Origin: DATKZH01 sp964475955
GTDB lineage: Bacteria; Planctomycetota; Planctomycetia; Pirellulales; Thermoguttaceae
Assembly: GCA_964475955.1 (NCBI GenBank)
Contig: CAYYZY010000233.1
Location: 1-11,701, forward strand
Reading direction: 5' to 3'
DNA: 11,701 bases
Each line of letters begins with the position of its first letter. Position 1 is the first letter of the stretch. This document shows, in pieces, positions 5,096 to 10,664 of the stretch. The notes under the pieces were generated by a model. It was not told where the DNA came from. It did not search any database and worked only from the letters and a program-made list of their open reading frames with translations. Made by a program: the position numbers and the translations under genes.

Positions 5096-6301
5096 TCAGT
5101 CCTTGCGCGACGGCTCATCCCCCTCGGCCAGCGTCTTTCGGACGACGGCCATCGTCTCGGCCTGGCGCTTGTGGACGATCGACATGGCCGATCCGACTTG
5201 GCCCAACGCGGCGTCGTAGTCGCGGTGGACGTCGAGCAGGGCGTCGATGATCGGCTCGGCGGGCTGCCGGTCGAGGTCGAAGAGCCACGCTTCCAGGCCC
5301 AGGTCGCGCATCATCCAGGCCTTGCGGCCCGCCTCCACGAAGCGGGGGTGAATGCTCGGCGTGCCGGCCGCCAGCCCGAGGATGATCGAGTGCATCTCCA
5401 TGCTCACGATGCAGCGCGCCCGGCGGTAGACGGAGAACGCCTCGTCGGGCAGCCAGAAATCCTCCTTCAACCGCACGTTGCGACGGATCTCCGGTGGCAG
5501 GCGATCGTAGATCAGGCGCCGCGCCGGCTCGATCTCGTGTTTCACCTCCGGGCAGACGAGCACCACCAGCCCGGTCTCTTCCACCCAACGGCGGACCAGC
5601 TCGCGGAGCTTGGCGGCGTGGGTCTCTTCCCGCTTCTTGTCGATGAACCTCTGCACGCTCGTACGGATCGTCAGCGTGATGAACCCGCGCGGCTCGAGCC
5701 GGTGGCGCTCCATGAACGCCGTGGCCCGCTCTTCGTCGCGAAGGTCGAAGGCGAAGGTGGCGTCGGGGCCGAACTCCAGGACGGGCGGCTCGACGTCGAG
5801 GCTCTTCAGGTATTCGAGCGAGTTCGTGTCGCGGCAGAAGACGAAGGCCGCGTCGGAGAGGACCGGCCGGAACAGCACGTCGCTCGGCCACGCGAACCGC
5901 TCGAACGACTGGCAGTAGATGCCGTACGGCTTTCCCGCCTCGCGGGCCATGAAAAGCGGCATGGCCAGCGGCATCGTGCGGTCCCAGTTCCGCTCCCAGC
6001 GCCCGAACGAAAGCGTGGTGCCCGAGTTGTAAAGGACCAGGTCGGCCCGGTCGAACGCCTTCTGGAACTCGGGCGAATTCTCAAGCGAACGGAAGGGGGA
6101 GGCCACGACGTGACACCGGGGGAAGCGCTGCTGGAGGTACTCGCGCGTGGCGTCGGCCCGCGTGTTGGCCACGATCGTCACCTCGGCCTGGGGAACGTGG
6201 CGCTCGAGCAGGCGCAACAGCCCGGGCGTGATCCCGATGTCGCCGATGTTGCTGTGGCTCCAGGAAAAGAACACGAGGATCGAACAGGCGACGGCGTTCA
6301 T
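5096..6301 (-). CDS. Polysaccharide pyruvyl transferase family protein
   Basis: 401 residues with the landmarks of the PS_pyruv_trans (CsaB-like) GT-B fold. These are SHSNIGDIGITPGLL (16-30; the usual N-x-GD start), YNSGTTLSFG (91-100), FCRDTNSLEYLKSL (155-168; the usual SRDxxS step), GPDATFAFD (178-186) and SMEMHSIILGLAAGTPSI (300-317). The last matches the family's SxRxH...GxP donor-site motif, though Glu replaces the usual Arg. Known members transfer pyruvate from phosphoenolpyruvate to cell-surface sugars. The substitution and the lack of neighbouring sugar genes leave the substrate open. No signal peptide is evident, so it should act in the cytoplasm. The ATG at 6301 lies 3 nt after the stop of the 70-aa gene upstream; GGAGAC (6311-6316) inside that gene is its likely ribosome site, so translation is probably coupled. 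The family call is good; the substrate is unknown. Confidence 0.82.
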   Translation of the reverse strand: MNAVACSILVFFSWSHSNIGDIGITPGLLRLLERHVPQAEVTIVANTRADATREYLQQRFPRCHVVASPFRSLENSPEFQKAFDRADLVLYNSGTTLSFGRWERNWDRTMPLAMPLFMAREAGKPYGIYCQSFERFAWPSDVLFRPVLSDAAFVFCRDTNSLEYLKSLDVEPPVLEFGPDATFAFDLRDEERATAFMERHRLEPRGFITLTIRTSVQRFIDKKREETHAAKLRELVRRWVEETGLVVLVCPEVKHEIEPARRLIYDRLPPEIRRNVRLKEDFWLPDEAFSVYRRARCIVSMEMHSIILGLAAGTPSIHPRFVEAGRKAWMMRDLGLEAWLFDLDRQPAEPIIDALLDVHRDYDAALGQVGSAMSIVHKRQAETMAVVRKTLAEGDEPSRKD

Positions 6302-6304
6302 GGT

Positions 6305-6517
6305 TCACGGGTCTCCGAGTTGAGCAACCTCAAGAAGTCTTTGAAGTCGGGCGGAAGGATCGTAGCCATAAGTCGCCAGGCGTGTGAACTCCGAGGCGCG
6401 CATACGTTCCTGCGGCGTCCTGCCCGCCCAGAACGCACGTTGGTCCGATTCGTCGGAAAGCGCCGCCACCGAGAAGGCCGTCTTGTCCCTCTTGAACGAA
6501 CCAAGAACATCGTCCAT
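6305..6517 (-). CDS. Small conserved hypothetical protein (70 aa), antitoxin-like context family
   Basis: This 70-residue protein reads FKRDKTAFSVAALSDESDQ at 8-26, then FWAGRTPQERM at 29-39 and GYDPSARLQRLLEVAQ at 51-66. I recall, without a search, a widespread small family with the pattern FSxxSLSDESDxxxYWxxxTPEERLxxxExxRxxxYGYDPxxARLQRxxEV. It is often followed by a nucleotidyltransferase-like partner in planctomycetes and cyanobacteria. Here that partner is absent and the next gene encodes a pyruvyl transferase, 3 nt away. The ATG at 6517 is preferred over an upstream in-frame start at 6646 because GGAG (6524-6527) lies 6 nt before it. The upstream start would also overlap the promoter at 6612-6640. 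No signal peptide or membrane helix is seen. The function is unknown; an orphan regulator or antitoxin remnant is possible. Confidence 0.75.
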   Translation of the reverse strand: MDDVLGSFKRDKTAFSVAALSDESDQRAFWAGRTPQERMRASEFTRLATYGYDPSARLQRLLEVAQLGDP

Positions 6518-6611
6518 TGAACACTCCGTCCCGCCTGGAGGATTTCGTCGGACGCTGCGGCTTCTGCGGTGAGAAAGACCCCGCCCGCCACGGCGCAACG
6601 TATCGAAACTG

Positions 6612-6640
6612 AGTATGCTCACTCCCAATCGCCGCGTCAA
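6612..6640 (-). promoter_or_regulatory. Sigma-70-type promoter for the 70-aa gene and pyruvyl transferase
   Basis: On the minus strand TTGACG (6640-6635) is followed, after exactly 17 bp, by CATACT (6617-6612). The -35 matches 5/6 and the -10 matches 4/6. The predicted start is near 6605, with a leader of about 88 nt to the ATG at 6517. The element supports choosing the shorter gene start. Confidence 0.6.
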
Positions 6641-6714
6641 CTCCACTCCACTGCGGGCGCCATAGCGTGCAGCGTGCCGGGCGTCAGGGTGGTGGGGCGA
6701 GAAGTCGGCCCCTG

Positions 6715-6738
6715 CGGCCGGCGTCGCGCCGACGGCCG
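6715..6738. promoter_or_regulatory. Imperfect palindrome, possible operator
   Basis: CGGCCG (6715-6720) and CGGCCG (6733-6738) frame a 24-bp imperfect palindrome with 20 of 24 positions symmetric, just upstream of the plus-strand -35 box at 6745. It could be an operator, but GC-rich DNA makes such symmetry fairly cheap. Confidence 0.25.
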
Positions 6739-6744
6739 CCTCCG

Positions 6745-6773
6745 TTGACAGCCCGCCGGCTGCTCCCTACCAT
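6745..6773 (+). promoter_or_regulatory. Sigma-70-type promoter for the dehydrogenase
   Basis: A perfect TTGACA (6745-6750) is followed after exactly 17 bp by TACCAT (6768-6773), which has 4/6 matches including the key TA and final T. Predicted transcription begins near 6780, giving a leader of about 68 nt before the ATG at 6848. Confidence 0.62.
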
Positions 6774-6847
6774 GAGGCTCCGTCGGGCGAGTCCGCGACG
6801 TGGGTTCGCCTCTCTCATCCTTGGGTGAAAGCCGGGAGCACGTTGCC

Positions 6848-7627
6848 ATGTCGAACACGAAGAAGGTCGCCCTGATTACCGGCGCGGGCCGGGGGATCGG
6901 GCTGGGAATCGCCCGGTGCCTGGCCGCCGAGGGTTGCGATATCGTGGTCAACGATATCCACCCGGAGGAAGACGTGCAGGCCGCGCTCGCCGAGCTGCTC
7001 CAGACGGGGGCCGACGTGCTCTACTGCCGGGCCGACGTCAGCGACCCCGATGCCCGCGCCGCCATGCTCGCCTCGGTGCGCGACCGGTTCGGCCGGCTGA
7101 ACGTGCTGGTGAACAACGCGGGCGTCGCGCCCACGGTCCGGGCCGACGTGCTCGAGGCGACCGAGGAGAGCTTCGAGCGGCTGATCCGCATCAACCTCCA
7201 GGGGCCCTACTTCCTCACCCAGGCGGCGGCCAACTGGATGGTCGACCAGCGCAAGGCCGACGAGTCGTTTCCCGCCTGCCTGGTCAACGTCTCGTCGATC
7301 TCGGCGACGGTCGCCTCGCCCAGCCGGGGCGATTACTGCATCTCGAAGGCGGGCGTGAGCATGGCGACGCAGCTCTGGGCGGTGCGCCTGGGCGAGTTCG
7401 GCATCCCGGTGTACGAAGTCCGCCCCGGCATCATCAAGACCGACATGACCAAGCCGGTCACCGAGAAATACGACAAGCTGATCGCCGAGGGCCTCCTGGT
7501 GCAATCGCGCTGGGGCCTGCCCGAAGACGTCGGCCGGGCCGTGGCCATGCTCGTGCGCGGCGACCTGGCCTATTCCACCGGCCAGGTCGTGATGGTCGAC
7601 GGCGGCTTCTCGCTGGCGCGGCTCTGA
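6848..7627 (+). CDS. Short-chain dehydrogenase/reductase, 3-oxoacyl-ACP reductase (FabG)-like
   Basis: A 259-residue classical SDR. The Rossmann nucleotide motif TGAGRGIG is at 11-18 and NNAG at 89-92. The catalytic residues are S150 (NVSSIS), Y163 and K167 (YCISK), followed by PG at 193-194 and the C-terminal GQVVMVDGGFSL. The family reduces or oxidises keto/hydroxy groups with NAD(P)H in the cytoplasm. D36 at the end of the second strand (VVNDIHP) favours NAD(H), whereas true FabG uses NADPH, so a catabolic alcohol or sugar dehydrogenase is as likely as fatty-acid synthesis. The sequence resembles the group annotated '3-ketoacyl-ACP reductase (provisional)' rather than the core fabG of a fab cluster, and no fab genes lie nearby. 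GGGAG (6834-6838), 9 nt upstream, sets the ATG at 6848. It has its own promoter at 6745 and appears monocistronic. Confidence 0.9.
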   Translation: MSNTKKVALITGAGRGIGLGIARCLAAEGCDIVVNDIHPEEDVQAALAELLQTGADVLYCRADVSDPDARAAMLASVRDRFGRLNVLVNNAGVAPTVRADVLEATEESFERLIRINLQGPYFLTQAAANWMVDQRKADESFPACLVNVSSISATVASPSRGDYCISKAGVSMATQLWAVRLGEFGIPVYEVRPGIIKTDMTKPVTEKYDKLIAEGLLVQSRWGLPEDVGRAVAMLVRGDLAYSTGQVVMVDGGFSLARL

Positions 7628-7649
7628 GGAGCGCGACTTCTGCAAGTGT

Positions 7650-7670
7650 CGTCGTTCGCCGGAACGGACG
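7650..7670. terminator. Hairpin between convergent genes, possible bidirectional terminator
   Basis: CGTCGTTC, a GCCG tetraloop and GAACGGACG form an 8-bp stem with one bulged base. It sits between the dehydrogenase stop (7627) and the stop of the minus-strand small ORF (7674). There is no T-tract on either strand, so factor-independent termination is not assured. Confidence 0.35.
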
Positions 7671-7673
7671 ATA

Positions 7674-7859
7674 TCAGCTCGCCCGCGGCGGGAGCTTCTG
7701 CCTCAGCTTGGCGTTGGTCCTTTCCCACACGGAAAGCGTGTTCTGGCGCGTGGTCAGGTCGGCAAGAGGATCCGCGGCGACATCGTCCTCCTCAAGCCAA
7801 TCGAGGCCGACGGCGTCGAGCCATCGCCCCTTCCGGATCGCGCGGAGAAGCAGCGTCAC
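7674..7859 (-). CDS. Small hypothetical protein, probably C-terminally truncated family member
   Basis: This 61-residue ORF begins at GTG (7859) and reads TLLLRAIRKGRWLDA, then WLEEDDVAADPLADLTT and LSVWE. I recall a planctomycete/cyanobacterial small-protein family starting with LLLRAIRKxRW, followed by a short acidic stretch, ADxLxDLxT and NxLSVW. Full members continue with about 60 or more residues (EDDxSNLxRVxxALAA...). Here the similarity stops after LSVW and the rest (ERTNAKLRQKLPPRAS) does not fit. A shifted frame past that point reads KDQRQAEAEA...LISSVPANDDT, faintly like the missing part, so a frameshift is possible but weak. No good ribosome site or promoter is obvious. It converges on the dehydrogenase and diverges from hypF. 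It is either a short real gene or a decaying remnant. Confidence 0.48.
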   Translation of the reverse strand: MTLLLRAIRKGRWLDAVGLDWLEEDDVAADPLADLTTRQNTLSVWERTNAKLRQKLPPRAS

Positions 7860-7902
7860 GGATTACCGTCCCGCGGTTGGCCTTTCCGCGGGGGACCCGG
7901 CC

Positions 7903-7931
7903 TTACCCTGGCATCTTCCCGTGTCTACACT
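7903..7931 (+). promoter_or_regulatory. Candidate promoter for hypFCD
   Basis: TTACCC (7903-7908), a 17-bp spacer and TACACT (7926-7931) form a plausible sigma-70-type promoter (3/6 and 4/6 matches) about 54 bp before hypF. A CCCGCGG/CCGCGGG inverted repeat (7870-7892) lies just upstream. No sigma-54 element is seen here. Confidence 0.35.
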
Positions 7932-7984
7932 TAATGGGATGGGGGCAGCGTTGTGCAACCGCCCGAGCCTAACTCCACAGAGCT

Positions 7985-10354
7985 ATGCAGCACCCCACCG
8001 CAAGGCCGCCGACCGCCCGTCGCTTGGTGATCGCGGTCCGGGGTGTAGTCCAGGGGGTGGGGTTCCGGCCGTTTGTGTACAATACGGCCCGAAAGTGGGG
8101 GCTGGCCGGCTGGGTGCAGAACGAGGCCGACGTGGTCCGGATCGAGGTCGAGGGCGAGACGGCCGCGCTGGAGGACTTCTGCGAGGCACTGCGGCACGCA
8201 CACCCCCCGCAGGCACGCATTGACTCGCTGGACGTTTCGCCTTCCCCCCGAAAGCACCTGCTGCCCGCGGCCTTCGAGATCCGCTCCAGCGAGGGCCACG
8301 GCCCCCCTCGGCCGGTGATCCCCGCCGATCTGGCCACTTGTGCCGAGTGCCGGGCGGAAATCCGCGGCCCCGCCGAGCGACGTTTCCGCTACCCGTTCAC
8401 CAACTGCATCAATTGCGGGCCGCGGTGGTCGATCATCGAGTCGCTCCCCTACGACCGGCCGCGCACTTCCATGGCCCGGTTCGCCATGTGTCCCGAGTGC
8501 CGGGCTGAGTACGAGGACCCGACCGACCGCCGGTTCCACGCCCAGCCGGTCGCCTGCCCCAACTGCGGGCCGACGCTGCGGCTGTTGGACGTGCGCGGCG
8601 CCGAGATCGCCTCGCGCGACGACGCCCTCGACCGCGCCGCCCGCGCGGTGCTCGCCGGGCAAATCCTCGCCCTCAAGGGGCTGGGCGGTTTCCAGCTCGT
8701 GGTCGATGCCACCAACGCCGAAGCCGTGGGCCGGCTCCGCGAGCGCAAGCGCCGGCCGCACAAACCGCTGGCCGTCATGCTCGCCTCGTTGGACGAAGTG
8801 CGCCGCCGCTGCCGTCTTTCGGACGAGGAGGCCCGGGCGCTAGCGAGTCACCAGGCGCCGATTCTGCTGTTGCGGCGCCGTTGCCGAGCCGACGGGGCGA
8901 GCGGAGATTTCGCCGACCAGGCAGCCGACGATCCAGCCGACGACGTCGCCCCCGGCGTCGCGCCCGGCAATCCGTACCTGGGGGTTATGGTCCCGTACAC
9001 GCCGCTGCACGATCTTCTGACGGCGGCGGTGGGGCGGCCGATCGTCTGCACCAGCGGCAACCTTTCGGAAGAGCCGATGGCGATTACCACGGAGGCGGCC
9101 GTCGAGCGGCTGGGGGCGATTGCCGACGTGCTGCTCTCGCACGACCGGCCGATCGCCCGGCCCGTCGACGATTCGGTCGCCCGGGTCGGCCCCGAGGGGC
9201 TCCAACTGCTGCGCCGCGCTAGGGGTTTCTCCCCCTTGCCGATCGACTTGGGCCGCGAGGGGCCCACGGTGCTGGCCGTGGGCGGGCACCTGAAGAACGC
9301 GGTCGCGCTGCGCCTGGGGCGGCAGGCGATCGTCGGCTCGCACGTGGGCGACCTGGAGAGCGTGGCGGGCGTGGAGGTGCACGAGCAGGCCGCGCGCGAC
9401 CTGGTCGACTTCTTCCGCGTCGTGCCCGAGGCGGTCGCCTGCGACCTGCACCCCGACTACGCGTCGACCCGCCACGCGGAGCGGCTGGCTCGTGATTGGG
9501 GCGTTCCGCTTATCCGCGTGCAGCACCACCACGCGCACGTGGCGGCCTGCATGGCCGAACACGGGCTGGCGGGGCGCGTGCTCGGGTTGGCCTGGGACGG
9601 GACCGGCTACGGCCCCGACGGCACGGTCTGGGGCGGCGAGGCGATCGAGTGCCGCGGCGCCGACTACCGCCGGGCAGCCCACCTGCGAACGTTCCCGCTT
9701 CCCGGCGGCGACCGGGCGGTGCGCGAGCCGCGCCGCTCGGCCCTCGGCCTGTTGTTCGAGGAGCGGGGACTGGGCTGTTTGTACGACATCCGCGGCAACG
9801 ACCGGGCCGAGCACGCCCGAGGGTGGTTCACCAAGACCGAGCTGGCCCGGCTCGTGGCGATCCTCAAGCGCCCGCATCTCAGCCCGCGCACCAGCAGCAT
9901 GGGCCGGCTGTTCGACGCGGTGGCGGCGTTGTGCGGTCTGCCGGGCACGATCAGCTTCGAGGGCCAGGCGGCGATGGAGCTGGAGTTCGCGGCCGATCCC
10001 GACGAGCGGGGCGCGTACGCGCTGCCGCTTTCCGAAGGCGCGCCCGCCGTGGCCGACTGGGGGCCGCTGCTCCGCGCCGTGCTCGCCGATCGCGCCGCGG
10101 GCGAGCCGGTCTGCCGCATTAGCGCCCGGTTTCACAACGGGCTGGCCGATCTGGCGGTCCGGATCGCCGAGCGTTGGGGGGGCGACCGCGTGGTTCTCTC
10201 GGGCGGGTGTTTTCAGAACGCGCTTCTGGCCCGGCGGGCGTGCGAGCGGCTTCGCGCGTCGGGCTTCGAGGTGGTCACGCATCTTCAGGTTCCGCCCGGC
10301 GACGGCGGAATCGCACTAGGACAATTATGGGTCGCCGCGCGATCCGAAGGATAG
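7985..10354 (+). CDS. hypF: Carbamoyltransferase HypF, [NiFe]-hydrogenase maturation
   Basis: HypF turns carbamoyl phosphate and ATP into a carbamoyl adenylate and loads it onto the C-terminal Cys of HypE, the source of the active-site cyanide ligands. All domains are present in 789 residues. The acylphosphatase domain (about 13-101) contains VRGVVQGVGFRPFVY. Two double zinc fingers follow, with cysteine pairs C119/C122, C141/C144, C169/C172 and C191/C194. The YrdC-like nucleotide domain spans about 205-415 (KGLGGFQLVVDA; GVMVPYTPLH; CTSGNLSEEPM). The Kae1-like carbamoyltransferase domain runs from about 428 to the end (GGHLKNAVAL; VQHHHAHVAACMAEHG; WDGTGYGPDGTVWGGE; FEGQAAMELE; LSGGCFQN). 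An acidic/Ala-rich insert at about 299-326 lengthens the YrdC domain. The ATG at 7985 has no strong ribosome site, but the acylphosphatase motif starts soon after. It leads a hypF-hypC-hypD operon and is cytoplasmic. Confidence 0.97.
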   Translation: MQHPTARPPTARRLVIAVRGVVQGVGFRPFVYNTARKWGLAGWVQNEADVVRIEVEGETAALEDFCEALRHAHPPQARIDSLDVSPSPRKHLLPAAFEIRSSEGHGPPRPVIPADLATCAECRAEIRGPAERRFRYPFTNCINCGPRWSIIESLPYDRPRTSMARFAMCPECRAEYEDPTDRRFHAQPVACPNCGPTLRLLDVRGAEIASRDDALDRAARAVLAGQILALKGLGGFQLVVDATNAEAVGRLRERKRRPHKPLAVMLASLDEVRRRCRLSDEEARALASHQAPILLLRRRCRADGASGDFADQAADDPADDVAPGVAPGNPYLGVMVPYTPLHDLLTAAVGRPIVCTSGNLSEEPMAITTEAAVERLGAIADVLLSHDRPIARPVDDSVARVGPEGLQLLRRARGFSPLPIDLGREGPTVLAVGGHLKNAVALRLGRQAIVGSHVGDLESVAGVEVHEQAARDLVDFFRVVPEAVACDLHPDYASTRHAERLARDWGVPLIRVQHHHAHVAACMAEHGLAGRVLGLAWDGTGYGPDGTVWGGEAIECRGADYRRAAHLRTFPLPGGDRAVREPRRSALGLLFEERGLGCLYDIRGNDRAEHARGWFTKTELARLVAILKRPHLSPRTSSMGRLFDAVAALCGLPGTISFEGQAAMELEFAADPDERGAYALPLSEGAPAVADWGPLLRAVLADRAAGEPVCRISARFHNGLADLAVRIAERWGGDRVVLSGGCFQNALLARRACERLRASGFEVVTHLQVPPGDGGIALGQLWVAARSEG

Positions 10355-10358
10355 CACC

Positions 10359-10664
10359 ATGTGTTTGGGAATTCCCGGCAAGCTGGTGGAGGTTTACGAG
10401 CAGAACGGCCTGGCGATGGGGAAGGTCGAGTTCGGCGGCATCGTGCGCGAGACGTGCCTGGCCTACACGCCCGAGGCGGAGGTCGGCGAGTACGTGCTGG
10501 TTCACGTCGGCTTCGCCATCAGCCGGCTCGACGAGGCCGAGGCCCAGGAGGTCTTCTCGTACCTCAACGAGATCGGCGAGATGGACGAGATCGACGAGGC
10601 GGCCGACGACCGGCCGCCGGGGCCGCTCCCCCGCGGCGCGGCCGGGGCGGAGGAGACGCCGTGA
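10359..10664 (+). CDS. hypC: Hydrogenase maturation chaperone HypC
   Basis: 101 residues beginning with the invariant MCLGIPGK. Cys2, exposed after Met removal, is the Fe-binding residue by which HypC works with HypD on Fe(CN)2CO and then delivers it to the hydrogenase large subunit. VHVGFAISRLDEAEA (48-62), with H49, is the second conserved block. Typical members have about 75-90 residues; this one has an acidic, then Pro/Gly/Ala-rich tail from about 70 (EIGEMDEIDEAADD). The start is 4 nt after hypF's stop, with AAGGA (10347-10351) 7 nt ahead. Its TGA overlaps hypD's GTG start, which indicates translational coupling. No hydrogenase large-subunit gene lies in this window, so this general HypC cannot be assigned to one enzyme. 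Confidence 0.95.
   Translation: MCLGIPGKLVEVYEQNGLAMGKVEFGGIVRETCLAYTPEAEVGEYVLVHVGFAISRLDEAEAQEVFSYLNEIGEMDEIDEAADDRPPGPLPRGAAGAEETP

Larger units (their letters stand above)
6518..6847. other. Divergent regulatory region
   Basis: 330 bp lie between the 70-aa gene (minus) and the dehydrogenase (plus). The region holds one near-consensus sigma-70-type promoter per strand, about 105 bp apart between their -35 boxes. An imperfect GC-rich palindrome (6715-6738) lies between them. I see no gene in it. Confidence 0.6.

Noticed and set aside
4618..5118. Upstream extension of the secreted-protein gene to a start at 5118
   Set aside because: It would cross the dispersed repeat and the sigma-54 promoter, and bury the signal peptide. 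The ATG at 4617 has a strong ribosome site and begins the signal peptide.
4916..6520. 534-codon plus-strand open frame
   Set aside because: Antisense to the pyruvyl transferase and 70-aa genes, both of which have recognisable motifs and ribosome sites.
7860..7984. Riboswitch or metal-sensing leader upstream of hypF
   Set aside because: Apart from one short inverted repeat (7870-7892), I could find no conserved riboswitch core.
6916..8223. 435-codon plus-strand open frame spanning the dehydrogenase end and hypF start
   Set aside because: Out of frame with two well-supported genes; composition is Arg/Gly/Pro-rich noise.
8840..10282. 480-codon minus-strand open frame
   Set aside because: Antisense shadow of hypF caused by high GC at third positions.
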